Positions 48,840 to 62,024 of a stretch of DNA of 64,000 nucleotides are shown here, piece after piece (positions within the stretch are counted from its first letter, which is position 1; each line of letters starts with the position of its first letter). Below the pieces are notes generated by a model. It was not told where the DNA came from. It searched no databases and worked only from the letters and a program-made list of their open reading frames with translations. The stretch comes from Protopterus annectens (taxonomy: Eukaryota > Chordata > Ceratodontiformes > Protopteridae): assembly GCF_019279795.1 (NCBI RefSeq), contig NC_056743.1:631646993-631710992 (forward strand), read 5' to 3'. A program made the translations under genes and the position numbers.

Positions 48840-49952
48840 GGTTGTCAGTGAATGTGCTATGCACTGTCGCTTAGCCAAAGCTAGGGGACACTGAACACAC
48901 TTACATCTGCCTACAGGGATGTCAGCAGTGGGTTCCTCCTCTGAGTCCTCCTGTGATGGTGGCTGTGGTAACCTAGGCACTGATGAGGGCTCTGTATTCC
49001 TTCCCTTTGCTGATCCTGCTGCAGCTGTTTCTGCAGGATTAGATTGTGTAGCATAGCACATACTGTGAATATTTGTGCATATGTGGCTACAGTATACTGC
49101 AGGGCTCCACCAGATATATTTAGACACCAGAACCATGACTTCAGAAGCCCAAATACATGCTCTGTGATGTTCCTAATTTGTGTGTGCGCCTCATTATAGC
49201 TTTCTTCCATGGGTGTGTGTGCATTTCTGATGGGTGTCATCATCCATGGTTCCAGGGTGTAGCCAACATCCTCTAGTAAATGGCCCTATGTGATGTCCCC
49301 CTAGCAAACATGCAGTACAGCTGTGATTTGTACCAGATATGGGAGTTGTGATAACTGCCAGGGTTGCCAGCACACACATTTAAGATAATCCCCTGGGCAT
49401 TGCACATGACTTGGCAGCTGAATCAGTAGTAGCCCTTGCGCTTAATGGACATTCTATCCTGCTCACCATGTAGTGCCTTGATGTGTACATGAGTGCAATC
49501 TATGGCACTCAGTACTTCAGGGTAGTGTGCTACATGATAGGAGTGCTGCATATTGCTGGCCCTCACATCAGGGTCTACGGGAAAAATATGTGCTCACTGG
49601 CATTTGGAGGTATAGTATCCAGAAATTGGTGTAGTATCCTGGATGCAGATGTCTGTGACATCCCCATCATGTCCTCAGTTTGTCTTTGAAAGGTACCTGT
49701 AGCTAGCATCCTAAGGGCTACACATACCTTAGTTTCCTCTAGGACGGGTTCCCTTCTATTAGCTCTGGCTCTGAGTTGAGGACAGCAGAGCTCACTGAGC
49801 TCTTGTAATATGTCTCTGTCCACCTTGTAGAACTCTACAATCTCCAACTTACATAGCTTCTGGAAGGTTACCCTGGGCCTGAACACTCTTCTCCTTATCA
49901 GCCTAGTCCTATTGTCAGCAGCATCTGCAGCACTGAATTCAGCATCTAGCAC
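48840..49952 (-). pseudogene. Harbinger (HARBI1-like) transposase, dead copy
   Basis: Read on the minus strand from 49952. The N-terminal helical part (LRMLATGTFQRQTEDMMGMS, SASRILHQF) is the usual HARBI1-type helix-turn-helix. It is followed by LSAIDCTHVHIKAL with the first catalytic Asp, KGYY, GSYHNSHIW where the second Asp is replaced by Asn, and EESYNEAHTQIRNITEHVFG with the catalytic Glu, then the C-terminal CAMLHNL. Internal stops are present. The first codons lie on the other side of an inserted fold-back element, at about 50635-50690 (MLGAAAAFVHLYVLDAEF joins in frame across it). It is inactive by several criteria. Confidence 0.88.
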
Positions 49953-50626
49953 GGGTCCCCTTTACTTTACTGAAATGACACTTCACTGACACGCGGAAGA
50001 CCGAGACGAAAGGTAAGTTGACCGAAAAGGTGATTTGCCGACAGCCGAAAGACCGACAAGGGTAACGTGTGAGCGCGACTCGGTAAGTGTGCGATAGTGA
50101 TGGAGTTAAGAGCGGTCAGGTAAGTGTGCGATATTGTGGGATTTTGGGTTAGGGTGTGGGAAAGGTGAGTGTGTGGTAGTGTCGGAGTTAGGGTTCGGGT
50201 AAGATAAGTGTGTGATAGTGACGGACTGTAGTTTAGGGACGGGTTAAGTGAGTTAGGTTTAGAGTGCGGGTAGGGTGAGTGTGCGACAGTGACGTGCTTT
50301 ATGTTTTAGGGTGGGTTAAGTGAGTTAGGGTTAGGGTGCAGGTAGGTTAAGTTTGCAATAGTGACAGTCTTTAGGTGTAGGGGTGGGTTAAGTGAGTTAG
50401 GGTTAGGGTGTGGGTAGGGTAACTGCGCGGTAGTGTCGGACCTTAGGGTTAGGGTTTGGGTTAGGGTTAGTGGATATGTCATTGTGTGTCATGTGTAGTT
50501 TACGTTGTTTGTGTCGGTGTAATTGTGTTCGGTTTTGTGAGTTGTCGGTGTTGTGTGGTTTCGGTTATTTGGGGTCGGTGTTTTGTGTGTCGGTGAAGTG
50601 TCATGTCGGTAATGTAAAGTAGACCC
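49953..50626. mobile_element. Fold-back element copy B, 674 bp, inserted in the Harbinger ORF with 8-bp duplication
   Basis: The ends GGGTCCCCTTTAC and GTAAAGTAGACCC belong to inverted repeats of at least 40 bp (six or so mismatches) that go on as phased 'ccgac/gtcgg' units. The perfect 8-bp duplication TCTAGCAC lies at 49945-49952 and 50627-50634. The host frame is continuous across the empty site. There is no coding sequence; the middle is a minisatellite. An 8-bp duplication with GGG termini would fit several DNA-transposon superfamilies, so I do not name one. Confidence 0.88.
50090..50480 (+). repeat. Minisatellite of about 70-bp units with TTAGGG words
   Basis: Diverged units share gtgtgcgatagtgacgg, gggttaagtgagtt and agggttagggtg. 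(TTAGGG)-like words recur, ending in gggttagggtttgggttagg. It lies wholly between the arms of fold-back copy B. Confidence 0.85.
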
Positions 50627-50690
50627 TCTAGCACATATAGATGTACAAAAGCTGCAGCAGCCCCTAGCATTTTCTGTTAAAATTTCCAAA

Positions 50691-51726
50691 TCTCTACTCC
50701 AATGGTTCAGAGTATTAATGGAAAATCAGAATGTAGGGTGCATGCATACTTTATACAGTTCTGCTGTAGGTCCACCATGTAGGATTGGCTAATTATGATA
50801 CAGTTCATCTGCCTAGGATGTAATTGATCTGACTTAAAGGCCTTACTTTAATGTGTGGTGTGGCGTCACCCAGTGTAGCTTATCCAAAAATTTATTATTA
50901 ATTGAATATATCTGGTTTTCCTTGACAAATGCTTATGTCATCACTGTCACGTGGGTAGTCTGCTCGTGCAAATCTGCTAAGCTATACAGTGTGCCATGCA
51001 AACACGCACACCGAATGCTAAAACATCCTAGAAGTAACACAGTGGGAATATCAAAACTGTGTAGTAGACTACATGAATGGGATATGCGGACATGGTTGCT
51101 CCTTTCAGCGATTGAACAAAAGAACGTCATTTACACACGCATTCATGCTGGCAGCCTGGAAACTACACTGTTCTTAGCCGTGTAAGCTGGCTAACAGCAG
51201 ATATGCACCATTGTACAGACCTGATGCAGGATCCTACAATATACTTGTGTAAAGTACATTATATATGTTATTTTAATTTTTTTCTGTTAAGCATGTTTGC
51301 GCAATGTGGTGTATAGAGCAAACATGCCAAAATTATTAAAAGAAATATTATTAATTTTAAATATCCCACTCCTTTTACAAACATCCCCAGTGTATGTTTT
51401 GCACATGAATGTATGTGATCTGCTATTTTCAGGGGAGTTATGCCCATATTTGTGAACTTTTACATCACTTCTGTCTTTGTAGACTCCTGAACACAGAAAA
51501 TTTCCACGTACACTACAGCCACCTACATGGGGTCAACATGGATGCCTTTCACCTTGTTAGATCACTCCACCTGCCTCATTTGCATAATTTTCACCTGCTT
51601 AGGCAGAAATTTGCATTGCAAGGAAGTTTTCTTGTTTGCACATACTTGATAGGCGATGTTTACTGAATCTAAAATTGCTCGTGTTTGTGTACGTATCACA
51701 GCATGATGCGTACACAAAAAAAAATT
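50691..51726. other. No gene recognised
   Basis: The plus-strand frame at 50853-51185 (110 residues) has no recognisable motif. Confidence 0.45.
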
Positions 51727-52247
51727 ATGTAGGCTGCAAGTTGGGCTAGAAGGACAGAAAGACAATGTAATGCATAGTTAAAATAATCTCTATAAATTGC
51801 AGTAATATGTGTCTGTAGCTACATATTCATATAAGGAGACCTGCAGATGTGCTATGCTGAACATGAAAAAAAATTCATGTAGGCTTTATATAACCCCCCC
51901 CCCCCCACAATTCTCCTCATATTCAGTGTTCTACAGAATCAGTATGAACTGCTTCCCAATAATTTCTAACATATTGGTATTTCTATCTTACTTTATAAAG
52001 TTCATGCTTTTCTAAAACACTTGCCACCTATTTCAAGATCACAACTAAATACGGTGGTCTTGATACTACTCAAATAAATTCAGACTTGTTTACACATTTT
52101 CCATGCAAATTAGGCTGAAAATTGGACTAGAAGGACAGAAAGATAAATTAACGCATAGTTTAAATAATCTCTATAAATTGCAGTAATATGTGAGTTCCTA
52201 TAGCTACATATTCATATAAGGAGACATGTGGATGTGCTATGCTGAAT
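51727..52247. repeat. Direct duplication, two copies of about 135 bp, 383 bp apart
   Basis: Copies at 51727-51860 and 52110-52247 share gctagaaggacagaaaga-type, aatctctataaattgcagta and gctacatattcatataagga blocks. A poly-C run lies between them (51896-51906). Confidence 0.85.
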
Positions 52248-54094
<1,847 letters not shown>

Positions 54095-54404
54095 GGGTCC
54101 CCTACAGATGATCAAAATATTCCAAAAGGCCGACTTACATATGGACGAGACAATATGATCGACTTTTGGAATTTCAACCGTTCTGAATACAGATCTCCAT
54201 ACAGTGTGGAACAGGAAGAGTTCCCTTTTCAGCACTGTAGTGCAATCTCAGAGTTGGTAAGGGGGTATGGGGGGGTGCAAACATGTTGCTAATTTTTTGT
54301 GTTGTGTTCCTGTGTGCAACAGGTGTTTGAAATTCTAAAAGTCAATCATATGGTCTCAGCCATATGAAAATCGGCCTTTTGGAATTTCAGTCATCTGTAG
54401 GGGG

Positions 54405-54406
<2 letters not shown>
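54095..54406. mobile_element. Fold-back element copy D, 312 bp
   Basis: GGGTCCCCTACAGATGA at the left and the complement of GGCCCCCTACAGATGA at the right. The arms of about 80 bp share ttccaaaaggccga and catatgg. The core has gcactgtagtgcaatctcag and gggggtatgggggggtgca, comparable to copy C. (TA)n lies on both sides. Confidence 0.82.

Positions 54407-54477
<71 letters not shown>
54407..54477. repeat. (TA)n microsatellite between copies D and E
   Basis: Pure TA tract. Confidence 0.95.
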
Positions 54478-54481
<4 letters not shown>

Positions 54482-54761
54482 TGAAAGGTCAAAATTCCAA
54501 GACTTCGAAATTCAGTCTTCTGAGACCAGAATATCAGATTTTTGAAACTTCAAAACTTTAATAAAAAGAAATTGACATTTGTGCACCCCCACACTCCCTG
54601 CTAAAACTCCAAGATCATACTATATTGAGGAAAATGGTAAATTCCCCATTCTGTGCTATACAACAATATCCATTAAGAATGTTTGAAGTTCCAAAACTTC
54701 AATATTCTCATCTTGGCAGACAATTTTGAGTTTTCGAATTACAACTTTTCAAAGTAGACCC
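54478..54761. mobile_element. Fold-back element copy E (left terminus lost)
   Basis: The right end is TTTCAAAGTAGACCC. The left arm begins inside the repeat (TTTGAAAGGTCAAAATTCC) directly after (TA)n, without the GGGTCTAC terminus. Arms are more diverged than in copies C and D. The core retains gcacccccacactccctgc and aaactccaagatcatact. Confidence 0.7.
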
Positions 54762-54777
54762 ATTTGCACATATATAT

Positions 54778-55777
<1,000 letters not shown>

Positions 55778-55815
<38 letters not shown>
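55778..55815. repeat. (TA)n microsatellite
   Basis: TA tract directly following copy G. Confidence 0.95.
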
Positions 55816-55817
<2 letters not shown>

Positions 55818-58030
55818 CATAGTTATGTGCAGAAATTGTTTTGTTTATAAATACAAATGTAGGCATAAAATGTTATGTAAGTATCCATTTATATAACTTT
55901 AAAATACATATATAAAAGTACAGATGTGGAGAAGTATACATATACTTATTTTTTACACAAATAGAAAAGAACATATTTGCATTGTCAAATAATTTCATAT
56001 ACTGTAGGTATTAGCTTTGTTGTACTATAGTCAGACAATTAAAAAAAAGATTTTGTGTCAGCCATAAACTATTTATTAATATGAAAATTGTAAAAGACAG
56101 TCATTTCTTCCAAAATATTAACTGTATGTACAATACGACTGTACCAAGCCACCATACCCTAGAAAAAATGGATGGGTGGGGTTAAAGTCTCAAGTGAATG
56201 GATACCACAGAGGATACTGGGAAATGCACTGTTTACTTATTTCTGTATGCAGCTGCACTTAATCCCTGTATATGTTTAAATTTAGCAAGCAGAAAATTTG
56301 TCAAAGCACACATTGCCATGAAGTATTTCTAGTGAATATGTATTGTTTGCTGCAAGTTGTACTGGAAAGATGATATCACTTCCTTTCAATTGTTACAGTT
56401 TTATGTGTGTGTACTGTTTATCTCTTTGCGGGGAAGTAAAAGTTAGTTTTGTTGAGCAAATAAACATGATATTACTTAAAACTGCAAGAAAAGTATTCAA
56501 GGCATAATGGAAAGAAGAAACTCAACTGGACATGTATGTAAAGGTACCAATCTCCCAAAGAGACAAGCTCCACAAAGACATAAACATGTAACAGTTTGAA
56601 GGAAGTCAGGCTGCCCTTCTATTGCACTTTGCAGTGAGGAATAAATACTTATAACCACAGATAGCTTAGGTAGGATGAATGTATGAAAACTAGCGCTTTG
56701 CTGCTTTCCAGCTTAAAAAATGGTAGCATATAGCAGTACTGAGTAGAAATGTATACAGATTTAAGCACACATATTTAACAAATGGAAGAATAACTTCAGT
56801 GCCTTGTTAGTTAGTAAATGTAATCATGTAAGAAACATTTAAACACACATCTAAGACAGTTAAACAACCATCATCTATGTCTTTCATATACAACAGAAGA
56901 GGAGATCTGCTATAATATAGCTCAGGAGGAAAGGTGATTCAAGAGTTTGACTGAATATGCTTGTGCGTACGAAAAAATAATTATTTCCATTAAAAAACTG
57001 TAATAAATGAAGTTTTTTTCTAGTTTTACTTATTCTGTAAGTATAAATGCAGACAAAAACCATATACAGAGATAACAAAGAAGTAAAGTGCTTTTTGTAC
57101 CTAACAGCAGCATACTCTGTATCAGACAGAAATTTCAAATGTATCACAATTTCTTGTATTACATCAGCACATATTATTAGAGTCAGTAGACTGCGAATGA
57201 AAAAAATATACCATTACTTGCAATATACTGATTGTTCCCATGCTTCCAGTACCATTTCCCATAATTTTTTTCTGAATAAAGATTTCACAAAAAAAATCTC
57301 TGTTAATAAGGACTGCACTGATTTATTACATTATGAGTCCATTTATTGTCACAATTCTTGTTTATCTCCCCCTTTCCTTATTTTAATTATGTACTTCTTT
57401 TCTTTCTTTCTTTTCTTCCCCCCTGTTGTTTCTCATTTTCTATAGTTCCAGAATTTCTGCAGCTCAGCCATGTTCTTCCCAGGTCAGCCATGATTCACCC
57501 TATGCCTATTCAAGTATGTCCTCACAGGGTTGGGGTGGTGGCGCTTGAGCTCTAAGCACCATGGCTCATGACAGCCTAGCAAGTCTCACATACAATGGCC
57601 TTTGGCTCTTGTTTGAAGATTTGATGGAGCAGGTAATGGAGAGACATCTTCAGCTAGTTCAGGATATTCTTTAGCATGTTCAAGACTTGCCACACTTGGC
57701 AGTGACTACTGCACCACCACAGGCCTTCCCTCCTCAACATCATGGTCCTCCACTGCAACACCATCATGCATTGGAAATGTTTAAGGTCCTCCTTAACTAA
57801 ATCCCTCTTCACCTTCCTCCTTCCATAATTCACTCTTTTATACTCTCTAACCTACTTCCTACCCAAACTACCCTCTTATATAAAGAAAATTCAAAAATAG
57901 GAGATCTATCCACATCAAAACTATGGTACCCCTCCTGTCTGAAGTCCATCAGCATAACCTTCCTGATATACTTCTTCTGTGTTTAAAAAAATAAACTAAA
58001 GACAACAGGCTCCATAAAAACACACAAAAC
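55816..58030. other. No gene recognised
   Basis: AT-rich DNA. At 57.46-57.80 kb there is a Gln/His-rich broken reading (MEQVMERHLQLVQDIL and so on) that I cannot assign. Confidence 0.45.
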
Positions 58031-58340
58031 AATAATAGTCCCAGAGTACTCTGTGAAAAGAAGACTGGAAAATTTGACTTAATGGTTCCAAAAACAACTT
58101 TATTGAACAACTTCATGCTAAATGCTTTTGTCCTAAATCAATGGACTTCATCAGAGCATGATTTTAACCCTCCTCCATATAAAAATATATATAACATTTT
58201 ACCCAAGCAAAACTTCTCAAAAAAGTTACATGAAAAATATCACATGATACAAAAATCCCATGACAAGAGTCACATGATAAGGAATCTCATAAATATTTTT
58301 AAAATATTATAATCATAGTAGGTGGTATGAAATCTTAATC
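58031..58340 (-). mobile_element. PLE tail, 5'-truncated, another family
   Basis: On the minus strand the hammerhead-like fold (58161-58113) is followed by CAATAAAGTTG (about 58107-58097) and a T-rich end near 58031, the same order as in the other PLE tails. No coding part is present. The 5' limit is uncertain. Confidence 0.6.
58113..58161 (-). ncRNA. Hammerhead-like three-way junction with 7-bp stem I
   Basis: Stem I TCATGCT/AGCATGA (seven perfect pairs), box 1 CTGATGA plus one extra A, stem II GTCC/GGAC, and AAAA in place of box 2 GAAA, then a minimal stem III and triplet UUU. It is the clearest stem I of the set, but box 2 is mutated. Confidence 0.55.
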
Positions 58341-58730
58341 ATGAGACAACTGAACAATTATAAATAATTCTAAACTTTGTATTTATAAGAACAATGCTTC
58401 ATTTACATCCATTGTTTAAAATAATGTCATGCAAAATATATTAAATAAAAATCACAATGCAAATGTTAATACTTTTTGGTATTTACTTCTCTGAAGCAGT
58501 GACGTAACTAGAGTTTGTGCCTCCCAGGACTATCTTTGATTTTGCCTGTCCTCACAAAAATCATGGTGAAATGGCCCCCCCATACACAGCCCTCCCCCTG
58601 CAGCCATACCAGTGTTCCATTACTTAGCTATTTCTCCCCATTTATCATAAATACTGTAATGTGCATACTGTTTTATGCTTTACTTCTACAATGATAATTT
58701 GAATTTAATTTAAAACTTTATTTAAAATTT

Positions 58731-59260
58731 TATAGCACAAACACTGATAGATGTCTGCTAAACAAAGCAATACAGTCTCACAATGAAAACAGACTTAGCA
58801 TTAAAACTTATCTGGCCTTGAAGCTCACATTCATTAAAATAGCACTGAAACCCACATTCAAAGAAAATGCATCTGGCCATTGGCGGATAAAGTTTACCTT
58901 TGGACTGTTTTCAAATCATAGGCCCATTTCACACATATTAGAGCCATTCAAACATATGTGTGTTCTTTGACTCACCTTCCTGATTGTATTAAATTATATT
59001 CCTTGCATAATGTGTGTTTGAAATTTATTATTTTGAACATTTTTCCAATAAGCAATGAAACAAAATGTATGAACCAATAATGACAAAACTGCCCAATTCA
59101 GAACATTTTCATCATAAAAGTCTACTCAAACTTCTGTCATTACAATCCACCAATACCAGTGAATATGCACAATTTCTGCAGAAGTAAAAGTCATTTAATT
59201 CCACATTAAAGAGATTTATAACTAATGAAGAGGTTGCTGCTAGCAAATAACTTTATATTT
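58731..59260. repeat. Dispersed repeat, block B (as at 6900-7640)
   Basis: Shares cccacattcaaagaaaatgc-type, ttttcaaatcataggccc and actaatgaagaggttgct words with 6900-7640 in the same orientation. Confidence 0.8.
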
Positions 59261-59399
59261 CATTGTTTCATCGACAAATAAAGTGTCTGTTGCCCTTGAA
59301 GATTAAATTGCCTATTTGACATTAAAAAATAAGCTGATAATATTGCAATAGGGTATGTATGGCAAACTGATAACAGGTTCATAGTTACTAGGTATCTCC

Positions 59400-59560
59400 T
59401 CCAGAGGTGAACATTCTCAGGACTGCAGCATCCAGCGCATTTAATGCACAACACAGTACAGTACCAGCAATCCACCTTGTTTGAGTAGAACTCACAGCCT
59501 TCTGCATCAAGAACAAGAATACTACCCATTGTGCTACAAACATTGCTTTTAAATACTTTA
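59400..59560 (-). mobile_element. tRNA-derived SINE
   Basis: On the minus strand, TAGCACAATGGGTAGTA (A-box region, about 59536-59520) is followed by TTCTTGATGCAGAAGGC and GTGAGTTCTACTC (B-box-like, about 59494-59482). Spacing and order are those of a tRNA 5' half. The body after it runs toward 59400. Confidence 0.6.
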
Positions 59561-59699
59561 GCACAATAGTGATATAATTTGCTAAACAACAGTTGCACGT
59601 TGCAAACAGACTTGGCATAAGCAGCACTAAACTCTTCCCCTGAAGCTCTCAGCTCCTTGTAAAATGCACTTGACACTCAACTATATCTCTCTCAACTCT

Positions 59700-59930
59700 G
59701 TAGCACAAGAAGTCTGGAAAAAGCCAATATTTATGCCATCATTTATGGGGGGGAGGTACAAAGTCCCAAAGCCAGGGACACAATTTAAACATTGCTTGTA
59801 TAATCTTAGAAAGTTGCTAGAATAAAATGTTTTGTGTTACCATGCATTTCCTGAAAGATAGGAAGACTGAAACTTAAATGGCTGGCATTATTTAATGAAT
59901 GCATTCCTCACTGATTTGCCACAAAATCAC
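59700..59930. repeat. Dispersed repeat, block A (as at 6660-6880)
   Basis: Shares aagaagtctggaaaaagcca-type, ggacaatttaaa-type and gatttgccacaaaa-type words with 6660-6880. Here it follows block B, whereas at 6.7 kb it precedes it. Confidence 0.75.
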
Positions 59931-62024
59931 ACATTTTAAGAGGAACAGTCCAAAAGTATGATTGAAGCCAAACATTCCAGACATTCTGTAGATTCAACTC
60001 CTTGAATCGCAAGTGATGGTAGGGTTAAAAAATTCAGGCTCTTGTTTCTTGTACCTAAACAGGGTTTGAGCATGAGTAATTCTAACCACCAGGTATCCCT
60101 AACTGGAGCATTACACACACACATTAGGGTTGCTCACTTCACACACATCTTCTAAAGGTGCTTTGTGCAGTTAGTAAATATTATGCTTATCTTTTATATT
60201 TGTACTTGCCTTTTGCTTGTTAAATACTTGAGGAGCCATATGTTTGCATATGAATAACTAGATAAAGATACACTTACAGACTGAGAGAAATAAGTTATCT
60301 CAGATAAGGTTACATGCAAGGGTTTTGCGTGTGTGTTGGTGGTGGTTGTGGGTGGTGACCTGGGCTAAGCTAGCATTTCTTTTTTCAGAAACTGGCCAGG
60401 GAGAACAAGAACCACCAAAATCTCTGACCCATATGAACTAACTGTCCTTTCCATAACACTTTATGGCTAGTAGCAGTTGCTGTTATCATAACCAAAGTGG
60501 GTTCAAAATATGGTTCAACACTGCACATAAAAAAGTTTATAATGACTGTCACTAGAAAATAGCCAGTAGGCAGGTGCACCTGCTTTATGTTAAAGGATGC
60601 TAAGAATATTACAGGTTCTAAATCTAAATGGAGACATAAAAGAAAACCATTATGTAACACAGAAGTAAATGGAATGCTGTGTTTTTTTATGAAACGATTT
60701 GTTTTCATGAACTTGTTTACCCCTCCATATCCAGAGCACCACCACATTTTATAAACACAAAACCCTTTTCTAACACCAGGGCATAAAGCCTTTTAAGCAA
60801 GAGTGGCATAATTACATGTCAGAGTTCTGATCATGGCACCATTACAGTGACAGATATGAGAGTTCTTCGTGCATTTTCCACTTAAAAGGATTTTAATCAC
60901 TTTGTGTGGGATAGAAATCTAGAGCTTCATCAGAGAGCTTTTCCATTTGAAAAGGTGAAGTTACCCCATCACAACATAGGCTGCTAGGGGTATTTTCTTT
61001 AACATTTTCTGCAATATTTATTTTGGAACTACTTGTTGATGCTTTCAGCCATTGTTATGGGACTGCAGGGGCTCTCCATCTTGTGAGGATGGACCTTTCA
61101 AATGCCCCTTATTAAACCATATATGACTGATTTTATAGGAAATCCATTATCATGAATGCTCTCTGGTGTGTGAATGTTAATTGAAGTAGTGGTTACATTA
61201 ATCTTGCAAACTAAAGGTCATATCTTAAAAAAAAATATTTAGAATTGTCATTTGTCTTGCAGAAAAGTAGAACCTGGGAGGCAGCACTTACTAGTTCCTG
61301 TATAAGAGCAATCCCATCCCAATGCGAGTTCTAGTTTTTATGATTAGTATTTTTTTTTTATTTATTCACTCATTACTGATGGTGTGTATGCCACAGAGAT
61401 ATGGCAGGTACAGGCAGCACTCTTTATTTATGAGGTTTTATATTATCATTATTTTAGTCTGACCTATAAGGCACCTAGTTGAAACTACAAAGTTGCAGTA
61501 AATTACATTTGTTTGCATACACCATTTATTCCCAATATTCAAAGGAGTTATCTTTTTTCATTTGCTCATTTTGCTCGATAGCGTGATTTTTTTTGAAGTT
61601 GAATTGAAGTAGAAACTTTTATTTGAAACATTTTTTTTTTCTCTCTGACTTGGACATGTGCCAACAACTCAGGTCATGTGTGGTGATATTATCTTTGTTA
61701 TCATTGACCACTAATATTAAGACTGGAACCTCGGGCACCAAAGGCAGACACAAACTGCGTCATTCTTTCAAATTTGCTAAAGGGTGCAATTAGCAAAAAA
61801 GACAACACTGCATTTTTTTAAAATGATTTTTATGTTGTCCAAGTGTGTGGAGGAAAGGAAAGATGCAATGTCTTTACTAGCTGCCTTTCTCCAAATAAAC
61901 CCAGACAGTCCTTTTATTTGCATCATTAAAACATGCTTTCTCATAACCTTAATGACAAAGAGCAATCCAGTACTACAGAGAGATCCTACAAGTTTATATT
62001 TCTCTCTCTAGTTCCCTCCCTTGT
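59931..62024. other. No gene recognised
   Basis: AT-rich DNA without a recognisable element. Several frames of 60-120 codons have no motif. Confidence 0.5.

Noticed and set aside
50400..50480. True telomere or chromosome end
   Set aside because: The TTAGGG words are interspersed in about 70-bp units and lie inside a transposable element with duplications on both sides.
59985..60110. Another tRNA-derived SINE on the minus strand (TGGTGGTTAGAA and TTCAAGGAGTTGAATC)
   Set aside because: The spacing of the two boxes is too long and the second is a poor B box, so support is insufficient.
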